Shown here piece by piece: positions 1 through 8,402 of a stretch of DNA of 64,000 nucleotides. Position 1 is the stretch's first letter. Every line of letters begins with the position of its first letter. The notes under the pieces were generated by a model. The model saw only the letters and a program-made list of their open reading frames with translations. It was not told the DNA's origin and did no database searches. The translations under genes were made by a program, and so were the position numbers. Source of the DNA: an uncultured Pelagibacteraceae bacterium (GTDB lineage: Bacteria > Pseudomonadota > Alphaproteobacteria > Pelagibacterales > Pelagibacteraceae); the NCBI GenBank assembly GCA_902578935.1, contig CACHEU010000001.1, forward strand, positions 248,001 to 312,000, in the 5' to 3' direction.

Positions 1-228
1 CTTTCTCATACCAAAAAAAATTATGCAAACCTAGCAAATATTTTAAAAAAAATTGAATCAACCAATATTCCAGAATTTCCAATAACTGGGAAACATCTTT
101 TGGAACAAGGTTTTAAAAGCGGAAGAAAAATTGGAGAAATTTTAAAAAGAATCGAGAAAGAATGGATTAAAAATGATTTTAATTTAGAAGATGAGGAATT
201 AAAAAATTTAATAAAAAAATATATTTAA
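1..228 (+). CDS. cca: CCA-adding enzyme / tRNA nucleotidyltransferase, C-terminal fragment (5' end outside window)
   Basis: This frame is open from the first base and stops with TAA at 226-228, giving the last 75 residues of a protein that begins upstream of the window. The tail reads FPITGKHLLEQGFKSGRKIG followed by EILKRIEKEWIKNDF, which matches the C-terminal helical region of alphaproteobacterial CCA-adding/poly(A)-polymerase-type nucleotidyltransferases (typical pattern FPLTGxDLLxxGxxxGxxxGxxL). That enzyme adds or repairs the 3' CCA of tRNA. The catalytic nucleotidyltransferase domain is not in view, so the call rests on the C-terminal signature alone. It is convergent with greA, one base away. 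Confidence 0.75.
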   Translation, partial: LSHTKKNYANLANILKKIESTNIPEFPITGKHLLEQGFKSGRKIGEILKRIEKEWIKNDFNLEDEELKNLIKKYI

Positions 229-229
229 G

Positions 230-706
230 TTAAATATATTTAACTTCCAAAATTTCAAAATTTTTCTCTCCAGACGGAGTGTTTACAGTTACTAGATCTT
301 TAATTACCTTTCCGATTAATGACTTTCCCATCGGTGACTTAAAATAAATTAAACTTTTTCCAATATCAGCTTCATCTTTTCCTACAATTTTAAATGATTT
401 TTTTTTTTCGTTCTCTATATCTTTTACAGTTACTGTTGATCCGAAAATAACTTTACCATCATTTTCCATTTTAGTTACATCAATAACATTTGCTATTGCA
501 ATAATGTTATTAATCTCCAAAACTCTACCCTCAATGTGACCCTGTTGTTCTTTGGCCGCATGATATTCTGCATTTTCTTTTAAATCACCATGAGCTCTAG
601 CTTCAGCTATGGCCGTAACCACTTTTGGTCTTTTATTATTTTTTAAATCCTCCAGCTCTTCTTTAAGTTTTTTTAATCCCTCAACTGTAATTGGCTCTTT
701 TTCCAT
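230..706 (-). CDS. greA: Transcription elongation factor GreA
   Basis: 158 aa, the usual GreA length. The N-terminal half (about residues 1-75) is the antiparallel coiled coil that enters the RNA polymerase secondary channel; its tip ARAHGDLKENAEYHAAKEQ carries D41 and E44, the acidic residues that stimulate transcript cleavage in E. coli GreA. The C-terminal half (about 80-158) is the FKBP-like domain ending in NTPSGEKNFEILEVKYI. It rescues backtracked RNA polymerase. The stop directly abuts the ATG end of hemF's reading frame (hemF ends at 707), so hemF and greA are probably cotranscribed. Confidence 0.97.
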   Translation of the reverse strand: MEKEPITVEGLKKLKEELEDLKNNKRPKVVTAIAEARAHGDLKENAEYHAAKEQQGHIEGRVLEINNIIAIANVIDVTKMENDGKVIFGSTVTVKDIENEKKKSFKIVGKDEADIGKSLIYFKSPMGKSLIGKVIKDLVTVNTPSGEKNFEILEVKYI

Positions 707-1558
707 TTATTTCCATTTCGCTTTTGGTGGAAGTGACATAAAAATCGCATCAAGATTTCCACCGGTATTAAGACCAAACTTGGTTCCTCTATCGTAAAGC
801 AAATTAAATTCTGCATATTTACCCCTTTTGATCAACTGATTTTTTTTCTGCATTTTAGACCATTCAGAAAAAATTTTCTTTTCTATAATAGCTTTGGAAA
901 TATTAAGAAAGCAAATTCCAATCTCCCTAATAAATTTAAAATTTCTTTGCCAATCTTTGTATAGGTAATCAAAAAAAATTCCACCAATACCTCTGGCTTC
1001 TTTTCTGTGTTTAAGATAGAAATATTTATCACACCAGTTTTTATATTTATTATAATTTTTTTTGTTATTTTTACATAAAATTTTTAATTCTTTGTGAAAT
1101 AATTTTTTTTCATTTAAATCCCTAAAACTTGGCGTAACATCCATTCCTCCTCCAAACCAATTCTTTGAAGTTACAACAAATCTTGTATTGAAATGCATGG
1201 CTGGTATTTTTGGATTTTTCATATGGGCTACAATCGATATACCAGAAGCCCAATAAGAATTATTTTTTTTTGTTCCAGGAATATTTCCTCTAAATTTTTT
1301 TGGGAAAATACCTTCAACTGTTGAATGATTAATTCCAACCTTCTCAAAGAGTTGGCCATTTTTTAGAATATAGTATGTACCTCCACCTTCACCAAAATTT
1401 TCTTTTTTCCAATCATTTTTTTTAAAATATTTAGGTACAACTTTTTTTTTTTTAGAAAATTCCTTCTCAAGATATTGAAATTCTTCAAGGATTTTTAGTT
1501 GTAAAAATTTAAACCATTCACTAGCTAATTTTTTTTGTGTTTCTAGATCTAGCTCCAT
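707..1558 (-). CDS. hemF: Oxygen-dependent coproporphyrinogen III oxidase
   Basis: 283 aa, slightly shorter than the roughly 300 aa usual for HemF. It catalyses O2-dependent oxidative decarboxylation of coproporphyrinogen III to protoporphyrinogen IX in haem synthesis. Signature stretches are visible in order: GGGTYYILKNGQLFEKVGIN near residue 60, HFNTRFVVTSKNWFGGGMD about 120-140, KHRKEARGIGGIFFDY, and the C-terminal RGKYAEFNLLYDRGTKFGL with GGNLDAIFMSLPP. It is divergent from petABC, whose cytochromes need haem. A 14-codon ORF lies 18 nt upstream on the same strand (1577-1621). Confidence 0.97.
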   Translation of the reverse strand: MELDLETQKKLASEWFKFLQLKILEEFQYLEKEFSKKKKVVPKYFKKNDWKKENFGEGGGTYYILKNGQLFEKVGINHSTVEGIFPKKFRGNIPGTKKNNSYWASGISIVAHMKNPKIPAMHFNTRFVVTSKNWFGGGMDVTPSFRDLNEKKLFHKELKILCKNNKKNYNKYKNWCDKYFYLKHRKEARGIGGIFFDYLYKDWQRNFKFIREIGICFLNISKAIIEKKIFSEWSKMQKKNQLIKRGKYAEFNLLYDRGTKFGLNTGGNLDAIFMSLPPKAKWK

Positions 1559-1576
1559 AAAAAACCATTAATCTGT

Positions 1577-1621
1577 TTATAAATCCTCGAATTTCTCATT
1601 TCCAGGTAATCCGTGTGTCAT
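1577..1621 (-). other. Candidate short leader ORF upstream of hemF
   Basis: On the minus strand an ATG at 1621 opens a 14-codon frame (MTHGLPGNEKFEDL) ending in TAA at 1577, 18 nt before the hemF ATG. The same frame is open further upstream (RLFERLPRVR precedes the Met) to a TAA, with no better start codon. A weak AGGG lies 6-9 nt before the ATG. The residue composition is more protein-like than the surrounding AT-rich spacer. It could be a leader peptide, the remnant of a lost gene, or chance. No family is recognised. Confidence 0.25.
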
Positions 1622-1686
1622 TCTGACCCTGGGAAGTCTTTCAAATAGTCTTATTTTTTAATAAAAAACGATGATAATATAATTTA

Positions 1687-2202
1687 ATGGAGAAATCAGG
1701 AAAAAAAAGCGATAGAAGAGATTTTCTTTTTACAGCTACCTATACTGTTGGGGCAGTGGGAATAGGCGCAACAATTTGGCCATTTATAGATCAAATGAAT
1801 CCGGACAACTCTGTCAAAGCTTTAGCAACTACAGAGGTAGATATAAGTCAAATTCAACCAGGAAAATCAATAACAGTTCTTTGGAGAGGTAAACCAGTAT
1901 TTATCAAAAGACGAACAGAAACTGAAATTTCTGAAGCCCAATCAGTTAATTTGGAGGAATTAAAACATCCAGAAAAAGATGCAGACAGAGTAAAAAAGCC
2001 AGAGTGGCTAGTCATGATGGGTATTTGTTCACACCTCGGATGTGTTCCCCTGTCAGATAAAGGAGAGTATAAAGGTTGGTTTTGTCCATGCCACGGATCA
2101 CATTATGATACATCCGGGAGAATTAGAAAAGGTCCAGCTCCGACCAACATGGAAATTCCAAAGTATGTTTTTGTTGATGAAAATACAATTAAGATTGGAT
2201 AA
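1687..2202 (+). CDS. petA: Ubiquinol-cytochrome c reductase Rieske iron-sulfur subunit
   Basis: 171 aa. A twin-arginine signal/anchor is visible (R10-R11 in DRRDFLFTA, then a hydrophobic stretch about 17-35), so Tat-dependent insertion in the inner membrane is expected. The Rieske cluster motifs are CSHLGC (C114, H116, C119) and CPCHG (C133, C135, H136): C114, H116, C133 and H136 ligate the 2Fe-2S cluster and C119/C135 form the disulfide. It is the first gene of petABC, 6 bp before petB. No clear Shine-Dalgarno precedes the ATG; the leader is AT-rich with GATAAT at 1673-1678, so a very short leader is possible. Confidence 0.98.
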   Translation: MEKSGKKSDRRDFLFTATYTVGAVGIGATIWPFIDQMNPDNSVKALATTEVDISQIQPGKSITVLWRGKPVFIKRRTETEISEAQSVNLEELKHPEKDADRVKKPEWLVMMGICSHLGCVPLSDKGEYKGWFCPCHGSHYDTSGRIRKGPAPTNMEIPKYVFVDENTIKIG

Positions 2203-2208
2203 ATTTAT

Positions 2209-3429
2209 ATGAGCGAACATACGTATACACCTCAATCAAAATTTGGAAAGTGGTTTAATGATAGATTACCTTTGTTGTCATTAGCTTCACATTTAACAGA
2301 CTATCCTACACCTAAAAATTTAAATTATTGGTGGACTTTTGGGGGAATATTAACTTTCTGTCTGTTATCACAAATGATAACTGGTTTAGTTTTGGCGATG
2401 CACTATGTGGCTCACGCAGATATGGCCTTTAGCAGTATCGAACATATAATGAGGGACGTGAATTATGGATGGTTAATTCGTTACATCCATAGTAATGGAG
2501 CTTCAATGTTTTTCCTTGCAGTTTACATACATATTTTTAGATCGTTATTTTACGGATCATATAAATCTCCTAGAGAAATTATATGGATATTAGGAATGTT
2601 AATTTATCTTTTAATGATGGCTACAGCTTTTATGGGATATGTTTTACCCTGGGGGCAAATGAGTTTTTGGGGTGCAACCGTGATAACTAATTTATTCAGC
2701 GCGATACCATTAGTGGGGGAAAGTATTACTACCTGGTTATGGGGAGGTTATGCGGTCGACAATCCCACTTTAACAAGATTTTTTAGTTTACACTATTTCT
2801 TTCCTTTTCTGATTTTAGGCCTAGTGATTTTGCACATCTGGGCATTGCACGTACCTGGAAATAATAATCCAATTGGTATTGATGTTGAAAAACCTTCGAA
2901 AGATACTGTACCTTTTCACCCATACATAACAATTAAAGATTTATTTGCTTTACTTATATTCCTTATAATTTTTTCGGGTTTTATATTTTTTGCTCCAAAT
3001 ATTCTTGGACATAGTGATAATTATATAGAAGCAAATCCTTTGGTCACACCAAAACATATTGTTCCCGAATGGTATTTACTTCCTTTTTATGCAATTTTAA
3101 GATCGGTTCCCGATAAGCTTGGAGGAGTTGTTCTCCTTTTTGGATCAATATTTATTTTAATGGCACTTCCTTGGCTTGATAGTAGCAAAGTTAGATCCTC
3201 TATTTTCAGACCATTAAACAGAATATTTTTCTGGATACTTATAGTGAATGTTTTAGCCCTTGGTTATGTGGGCGCAATGCCAGCAGAGGGTTTATATCTT
3301 CTTATTGCAAGAGTAGGTACAGCATATTACTTTGCTCATTTTCTAATAATATTGCCAGTATTGAGCAGGATAGAAAAAACACAGCCCTTGCCCCTAAGTA
3401 TTACAGATCCAGTTTTAACAGGAAAGTGA
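2209..3429 (+). CDS. petB: Cytochrome b of the bc1 complex
   Basis: 406 aa, a full-length bacterial cytochrome b. Haem ligands H94/H108 and H195/H209 show the conserved 14-residue spacings, and the PEWY quinol-oxidation motif is at 286-289. Multiple transmembrane helices span about 45-70, 95-115, 125-150, 190-215, 245-265, 300-320, 335-355 and 360-380. It carries the Qo and Qi quinone sites and moves electrons from ubiquinol to the Rieske centre and across the membrane. The short tail after the last helix is normal for alphaproteobacteria. It is the second gene of petABC. Confidence 0.98.
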   Translation: MSEHTYTPQSKFGKWFNDRLPLLSLASHLTDYPTPKNLNYWWTFGGILTFCLLSQMITGLVLAMHYVAHADMAFSSIEHIMRDVNYGWLIRYIHSNGASMFFLAVYIHIFRSLFYGSYKSPREIIWILGMLIYLLMMATAFMGYVLPWGQMSFWGATVITNLFSAIPLVGESITTWLWGGYAVDNPTLTRFFSLHYFFPFLILGLVILHIWALHVPGNNNPIGIDVEKPSKDTVPFHPYITIKDLFALLIFLIIFSGFIFFAPNILGHSDNYIEANPLVTPKHIVPEWYLLPFYAILRSVPDKLGGVVLLFGSIFILMALPWLDSSKVRSSIFRPLNRIFFWILIVNVLALGYVGAMPAEGLYLLIARVGTAYYFAHFLIILPVLSRIEKTQPLPLSITDPVLTGK

Positions 3430-3437
3430 TAAGACAA

Positions 3438-4217
3438 ATGTTTAAATCTAATAAAATTTATATAAAAATCCTGTTATTTTTTTTTATACTCATAAATTCT
3501 TCAGTCAGTGAAGAGATAAAAATACCTGAACATGATTGGAGCTTTAAAGGGATAACAGGAAAGTTTGACAGAAGTTCTTTACAGAGAGGATATCAGGTCT
3601 ACACAGAAGTTTGCTCATCATGTCACTCAATGAGTCTTTTAAGTTACAGAAATCTAGGAGAAAAGGGTGGTCCAGAGTTTTCTGTGGAACAAGTTAAAGC
3701 AATAGCTGCAAATTTTGAAGTAATTGATGGACCAAATAACGATGGTGAAATGTTCACAAGGCCAGGAAGACCATCTGATAAGTTTGTTTCACCTTACCCA
3801 AATGTACAGGCCGCAATGGCCGCAAATGGCGGTGCTTATCCACCTGACATGTCCGTTTTAGTAAAAGCCAGGAAAGGTGGAGCAGATTACATATATTCTG
3901 TTTTAACTGGATATACAGAGCCTCCAACAAATTTTGATCTAGAGGAAGGTGTTTATTATAACAGGTACATGGAAGGAAACAAAATTAAGATGTCCAATCC
4001 CCTTTCAGATGATTTAGTTTCTTATTCGGATGGAACAAAAGCCACAGAAGCTCAAATGGCTAAAGATGTTACAACATTTTTGACTTGGGCTGCAGAACCT
4101 CACTTGGAGGCAAGGCATAAGTTAGGGTTTAAGGTTATAATATTTCTAATAATCTTGTCTATTCTGGTTTATTTTAGCATGAGAAGATTATGGCTAAGGA
4201 TTGACTCTAAAGAATAA
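3438..4217 (+). CDS. petC: Cytochrome c1 of the bc1 complex
   Basis: About 259 aa from the ATG at 3438; a GTG at 3426 overlapping the petB stop (GTGA) is an in-frame alternative start, and a cleavable signal sequence (LLFFFILINSSVSEE) follows either. The c-type haem motif is VCSSCHSMS (CxxCH), and KMSNPL supplies the probable axial Met. A C-terminal hydrophobic helix (VIIFLIILSILVYF) anchors the periplasmic domain. It passes electrons from the Rieske protein to soluble or membrane cytochrome c. Its last 24 bp overlap the 3' end of ychF on the opposite strand. Confidence 0.97.
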   Translation: MFKSNKIYIKILLFFFILINSSVSEEIKIPEHDWSFKGITGKFDRSSLQRGYQVYTEVCSSCHSMSLLSYRNLGEKGGPEFSVEQVKAIAANFEVIDGPNNDGEMFTRPGRPSDKFVSPYPNVQAAMAANGGAYPPDMSVLVKARKGGADYIYSVLTGYTEPPTNFDLEEGVYYNRYMEGNKIKMSNPLSDDLVSYSDGTKATEAQMAKDVTTFLTWAAEPHLEARHKLGFKVIIFLIILSILVYFSMRRLWLRIDSKE

Positions 4218-5267
4218 AACATCGCCATCTTTTACAAAATAGTTTTTACCTTCCACCTTTAGTTTGCCATTTTCCTTTGCTTTTTCAAAACTTCCATATT
4301 TTTCAAAATCATCATAAGAAACTACTTCAGCTCTTATAAAGTTTTTTTCAAAATCACTATGTATAACACCAGCTGCTTTTTGTGCTTCAGTATTTTTCTT
4401 TATTGTCCATGCCCTAGACTCTTCCGGACCAGATGTAAAAAAAGTATTTAAATTTAATAGTTCATAACCAGTAGTTATTAATTTGTTCAAACCAGTTTTT
4501 TCCAGACCTATATTTTTCATATAATTTTCTCTTTCATCGGGTTTTAAATCTATAATTTGACTCTCTATATCTGCACAAATAATTATAAATTTTTTATTTG
4601 AATATTTCTTTTTTAAAAGTTCCGTGTATTTGTTTCCAGTTTTTACGCTTTTTTCGTCGACATTACATACAATTATATATGGTTTTGTTGAGATTAGACC
4701 TGTTTCTTTAAGGAACTTTTTATTATCATTATCGTAGTTTTCATCCAAAATTTCATTTCTGTTTAACTTTTTAAGGGCATCCTCAAGCAATTTGATTTGC
4801 TTATCAGTTAATTTTTTTTTAACATTTTTTTGAAGTTTTTTTTCTATCTGTCCAATATCCGCTAGCAATATTTCAGTTTTTATAGTTTCTAGATCATTTA
4901 CTGGATCAATATTTTTACTAACGTGTTGTATATTTTCTGAGTCAAAACATCTAACCAAATGTACAATTGCATCAACTTCTCTTATGTGAGAGAGAAATTT
5001 GTTTCCAAGACCCTCTCCTTTTGACGCTCCCTTTACTAATCCTGCAATATCAACAAAAGTTATGTTGGTATTTATTGTTTTGTTAGATTTTGAGAGAGCC
5101 GAAAGCTTATTAAGTCTTTGATCTGGCACATCTACTATTCCGATATTTGGATCTATGGTGCAAAATGGAAAATTAGCAGCTTGAGCGTTCTTTGATGAAG
5201 TTAAGGCATTAAAAAGTGTTGACTTGCCAACGTTAGGCAAACCAACTATACCACACTTAAATCCCAT
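4194..5267 (-). CDS. ychF: YchF/OLA1-type ATPase
   Basis: 357 aa Obg-family protein. The P-loop GLPNVGKST starts near residue 9, followed by the switch region and DIAGLVKGASKGEGLGNKFL (G3). At the G4 position it has NVDE instead of NKxD, the change that gives YchF ATP rather than GTP preference. A helical insertion (about 130-190) and a C-terminal TGS-type domain (GPEESRAWTIK through GDVLFFR) complete the family layout. YchF binds ribosomes and takes part in stress responses. It follows pth with an 11-bp overlap, an arrangement found in many bacteria. Confidence 0.97.
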   Translation of the reverse strand: MGFKCGIVGLPNVGKSTLFNALTSSKNAQAANFPFCTIDPNIGIVDVPDQRLNKLSALSKSNKTINTNITFVDIAGLVKGASKGEGLGNKFLSHIREVDAIVHLVRCFDSENIQHVSKNIDPVNDLETIKTEILLADIGQIEKKLQKNVKKKLTDKQIKLLEDALKKLNRNEILDENYDNDNKKFLKETGLISTKPYIIVCNVDEKSVKTGNKYTELLKKKYSNKKFIIICADIESQIIDLKPDERENYMKNIGLEKTGLNKLITTGYELLNLNTFFTSGPEESRAWTIKKNTEAQKAAGVIHSDFEKNFIRAEVVSYDDFEKYGSFEKAKENGKLKVEGKNYFVKDGDVLFFRVNP

Positions 5268-5829
5268 TCAAATTTTGATTTACCTTACTTGAAAATGTGT
5301 CCATCTCTTTATTAATGAGTTTAGGAACTAATTTTACTATGTGATCCGTGATGTCTTTGATTCTTTCTTCCTCATTCTCGCTAAAGTCTTCAAGAACATG
5401 GTTGTTAACTTTAGTCTTATTTTGAGGACGTCCAATTCCAACTCTTACTCTTGAATAGTCTTTTCCAATAGACTTGTCTATCGACTCTATACCATTGTGG
5501 CCGGCGCTACTCCCACCAAATTTTGCTTTAACTTTTCCTAAGTCAATATCCAAATCGTCGTGAAAAACAATCACGTCTTTTGCATTAATTTTGAAATACT
5601 CAATGAGTTCTTTGATACAAATTCCAGAATTATTCATGAAAGTTAAAGGTTTAATTGCATAGACTTTCTTATTTTCAATATTTCCTGTGGTTAAAAGTCC
5701 TTTGAATTTAGGTTTTTGTTTTGAAAGACTAAATTCTTGGTTAATGGCGTCTATAATTCTGAAACCAATATTGTGCCTGTTGTTATTGTTATTGGGACCG
5801 GGATTTCCTAAACCTACTAGCAAAAGCAT
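5257..5829 (-). CDS. pth: Peptidyl-tRNA hydrolase
   Basis: 190 aa, normal length. It releases peptides from peptidyl-tRNAs dropped by ribosomes. Key elements are N9 in GNPG, catalytic His H19 in RHNIGF, KPLTFMNNSG, and FHDDLDIDLGKVKAKFGGS with the catalytic Asp. Oddity: the segment between GNPG and RHN is a run of five Asn (residues 13-17, bases 5779-5793), where most Pth proteins have a Tyr (position 15 in E. coli) and a Thr or Ser. It lies between rplY and ychF, a common rplY-pth-ychF order, with 6 bp to rplY. Confidence 0.96.
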   Translation of the reverse strand: MLLLVGLGNPGPNNNNNRHNIGFRIIDAINQEFSLSKQKPKFKGLLTTGNIENKKVYAIKPLTFMNNSGICIKELIEYFKINAKDVIVFHDDLDIDLGKVKAKFGGSSAGHNGIESIDKSIGKDYSRVRVGIGRPQNKTKVNNHVLEDFSENEEERIKDITDHIVKLVPKLINKEMDTFSSKVNQNLNGI

Positions 5830-5835
5830 ATAATC

Positions 5836-6612
5836 TTATTTCTTTTTCTCAGGGGGTTTTTTTTCCGCAGCAGGTTTTTTGTCACCAGCTTGTTTTTTAT
5901 CGGACGCCCCCTCTTTTGACTTATCATCTTTTTTAGCAGCTTCACCTTCTTTAGCTGCAGCTGGAGCTTCACCACCTTCAGTCGTGGTAGCAGCTTCACC
6001 TTCAACACCCTCTTCAGAAGTCTCTTCAGCAGGTTTTTCTGGTTCCTTAACGATTGTTGGAGCAGCAATAGTAGCTACAACGAAATCCCTATCAGTTATA
6101 GTTAGCTCAGTGTTTTGTGGTAATTTTACAGAGGAAATTCTAATACTCGCACCAATATCTAAACCGCTCAAATCAACCTCAATATCTTCAGGAATGCTTT
6201 CAGCCTGGCACTTTAACTCAATTTTTCTTCTAACAATGTTTAAAACTCCTCCTTTTTTTAATCCAGCACATTCTTCATTATTTTTAAATTTTACAGGAAT
6301 TTCTAAAATAATTTTTGAACCCTTTACCACTCTCATAAAGTCAATGTGAGTGGGTCGTTCAGATGTTACATGATAAACAACGTCTCTAGGAATGACCTTT
6401 TCTTTTTTTCCATCAATATCAAGGTCGAACACAGTCGAAAGAAAGTTTTCCGATTTTAATACATCTTTTATAAATTTTTCTTCTATGCTTAATTTTAAAT
6501 TAGGAGTCTTGCCGCCATATAATATTGCGGGTATAAAACCTTTAGACCTCAGGGTATTTAACTGACCCCTAGTTTTTGTTTCTCTCTTAGCAGCCTTTAA
6601 ATTATTTATCAT
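5836..6612 (-). CDS. rplY: 50S ribosomal protein L25/general stress protein Ctc
   Basis: About 258 aa from the ATG at 6612; an in-frame TTG at 6636 would add eight residues, but the ATG fits the family start (MINNLKAAKRET). The N-terminal about 95 residues form the 5S rRNA-binding L25 domain (RSKGFIPAILYGG, HIDFMRV), followed by the CTC/TL5-type beta domain to about residue 190. The last about 65 residues are a low-complexity tail, first Glu/Ala/Thr/Gly-rich then Lys/Pro/Asp-rich, more GC-rich than its neighbours. That tail creates spurious ORFs in other frames. Confidence 0.96.
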   Translation of the reverse strand: MINNLKAAKRETKTRGQLNTLRSKGFIPAILYGGKTPNLKLSIEEKFIKDVLKSENFLSTVFDLDIDGKKEKVIPRDVVYHVTSERPTHIDFMRVVKGSKIILEIPVKFKNNEECAGLKKGGVLNIVRRKIELKCQAESIPEDIEVDLSGLDIGASIRISSVKLPQNTELTITDRDFVVATIAAPTIVKEPEKPAEETSEEGVEGEAATTTEGGEAPAAAKEGEAAKKDDKSKEGASDKKQAGDKKPAAEKKPPEKKK

Positions 6613-6655
6613 TTGAGTGTGCAATTTATAACCCAACTTTGGAATAAAACAAGCC

Positions 6656-7588
6656 TTAATTAAACAGATCTGATACTGATGTTGAGTTCGAAATCCTTTT
6701 TATTGCTTCAGCCATAAGGGGTGCAATGGATAATACTTGTATTTTGCTAATATTTTTTATTCTTTGCGAATTGTCGATGCTGTCAGTAATTATTAATTTT
6801 TTTATTTTTGATTTTTTTATCTTGTTTATGGCTTCTCCACTTAATACAGCATGCGTTATAAACACATAAACATCCAGGGCACCCTTCTTTTTTAACGCTT
6901 CAACTGCATTAACAATTGTTCCGCCACTATCAATAATATCATCAACTATTATGCAATCTTTATTTTTTACATCACCTATAATATTCATAACCTGAGATTT
7001 TCCTGCTTGTGGTCTTCTTTTATCTATAATTGCCAAGTCAGCATTTATTTTTTTTGCTAAACCCCTTGTTCTTTCAATTCCACCTGCATCAGGTGAAACA
7101 CATATAAAATTTTTACTTTTTATATTTTTTTTAATGTATCTAGCAAATATTGGAGTGGTAAACAGGTTGTCCACAGGCATATCGAAGAAACCCTGAATTT
7201 GTCCAGAATGTAGGTCTACCGTTACAATTCTATGAGCACCTGCATTTGTTATCAAGTTAGAAACAAGCTTCGCAGAGATAGAAGTTCTAGGGACTACTTT
7301 TCTGTCTTGTCTCGCATAACCGAAATAAGGAATTACAGCAGTAATATTTTTTGCAGAAGATCTTCTTAAAGCATCGATACACAAAAGAAGTTCCATGAGA
7401 TTGTCGTTAGCAGGCGTCGATGTCGACTGAATAACGAAAACACTATTTCCTCTAATATTCTCATTTATTTCAACATAAATTTCACCATCAGCAAAATTTT
7501 TAATGTTTGTATTAACCAGTTTTAGCTTGAGTTGCTTCGAGATGCTTTTACTTAGCGAAGGATTGCTTGTTCCTGATAAAATTTTCAT
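6656..7588 (-). CDS. prs: Ribose-phosphate pyrophosphokinase
   Basis: 310 aa, standard length. It makes PRPP from ribose-5-phosphate and ATP for nucleotide, His, Trp and NAD synthesis. Visible motifs are FGYARQDRK (ATP site), VDLHSGQIQGFFDMPVDNL, the flexible loop KRRP and the PRPP-binding loop IVDDIIDSGGT. It precedes rplY on the same strand with a 43-bp gap; prs next to rplY and pth is a familiar bacterial arrangement. Confidence 0.97.
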   Translation of the reverse strand: MKILSGTSNPSLSKSISKQLKLKLVNTNIKNFADGEIYVEINENIRGNSVFVIQSTSTPANDNLMELLLCIDALRRSSAKNITAVIPYFGYARQDRKVVPRTSISAKLVSNLITNAGAHRIVTVDLHSGQIQGFFDMPVDNLFTTPIFARYIKKNIKSKNFICVSPDAGGIERTRGLAKKINADLAIIDKRRPQAGKSQVMNIIGDVKNKDCIIVDDIIDSGGTIVNAVEALKKKGALDVYVFITHAVLSGEAINKIKKSKIKKLIITDSIDNSQRIKNISKIQVLSIAPLMAEAIKRISNSTSVSDLFN

Positions 7589-7629
7589 TAGGACGATTCA
7601 GTTATACATCCATTAAGCTGAGTTTTCAA

Positions 7630-8400
7630 TTAATTTTGTGAGGAAATTTTTTTAATTATCGATATGCATCTTCCGTAGTCATCTTGACCTAACTTTTTGG
7701 CCCTTCTGTGGCTAAAATATTCGTTCTCAGAGGCAAAGGAATCAATTGCTATGTTATCTATTTCTAAAACACCAAGATCTTTAAATTTTTTAATTACAAA
7801 TCCTCTTAAATCGAAATTAAAAGTTTTTTTCTCATTTTTAAAAAAAAATGAATCATTATTCTTAGATTTTTTAATAAATTCTGAATAGAAATCATTTTTC
7901 ACCTCATAATTTTTTTGTGAAATACAAGGTCCCAAAGAAACAACTAATTGTTTTATGCTTCCATTCATTTCTTCAAGTTTTCTTAAAGTATTTTCAATTA
8001 TTCCGTTGAACGCACCCTTCCACCCCGCGTGTATGCAGCCAATAATTCCCTTATGCTTTTCATAGATTAAGATTGGGCTGCAGTCAGCTGTTAAAACAGA
8101 TAGAGCAATCTCATTATCTTTAGTTAGCATTGCGTCACACTTAATTCTTTCTAAATTATTACTTGTTGTAATAATCTCGACCTTATTACTGTGAGTTTGA
8201 TACATAAGTGCAAGAGAATTTTTCTTAATATTAAATTTTTTAGACACTATATCTAAATTTTTTTTTACATTTTCTTCTTGATCTTTGCTTCCAATTCCAC
8301 AGTTAAGACTTTCGTATATTCCTTTTGAAACCCCATTTTTTCTTGAAAAAAAACAATGTTTTATATTTTTAAATTTTTGTAATTTTTTTGAGAAAAACAT
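7630..8400 (-). CDS. pgeF: PgeF/YfiH family peptidoglycan-editing factor (laccase domain)
   Basis: 256 aa. Family motifs are the N-terminal FSRKNGVSKGIYESLNCG, QTHSNKV, LTADCSPILIYE, IGCIHAGWKGAFNGI and LGPCISQKNYEV; the His and Cys residues in these motifs form the metal/active site of YfiH proteins. E. coli PgeF removes L-Ser wrongly attached to UDP-MurNAc, and some homologs act on purine nucleosides or phenols, so the exact activity here is inferred. It lies 2 bp after a MidA-like methyltransferase and downstream of lgt, a conserved alphaproteobacterial trio. Confidence 0.92.
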   Translation of the reverse strand: MFFSKKLQKFKNIKHCFFSRKNGVSKGIYESLNCGIGSKDQEENVKKNLDIVSKKFNIKKNSLALMYQTHSNKVEIITTSNNLERIKCDAMLTKDNEIALSVLTADCSPILIYEKHKGIIGCIHAGWKGAFNGIIENTLRKLEEMNGSIKQLVVSLGPCISQKNYEVKNDFYSEFIKKSKNNDSFFFKNEKKTFNFDLRGFVIKKFKDLGVLEIDNIAIDSFASENEYFSHRRAKKLGQDDYGRCISIIKKISSQN

Positions 8401-8402
8401 AA

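Noticed and set aside
1678-1683. TATAAT directly before petA
   Set aside because: It is only 3 bp from the ATG, so transcription would begin inside the coding region; more likely AT-rich leader sequence.
5817-6068. 83-codon minus-strand ORF rich in Leu/Lys
   Set aside because: It is the shifted frame of the Glu/Ala/Lys-rich rplY tail.
5879-6349. 156-codon plus-strand ORF opposite rplY
   Set aside because: It mirrors the low-complexity L25 tail; Ser/Ala-rich composition arises from the complementary strand, and no family is recognisable.
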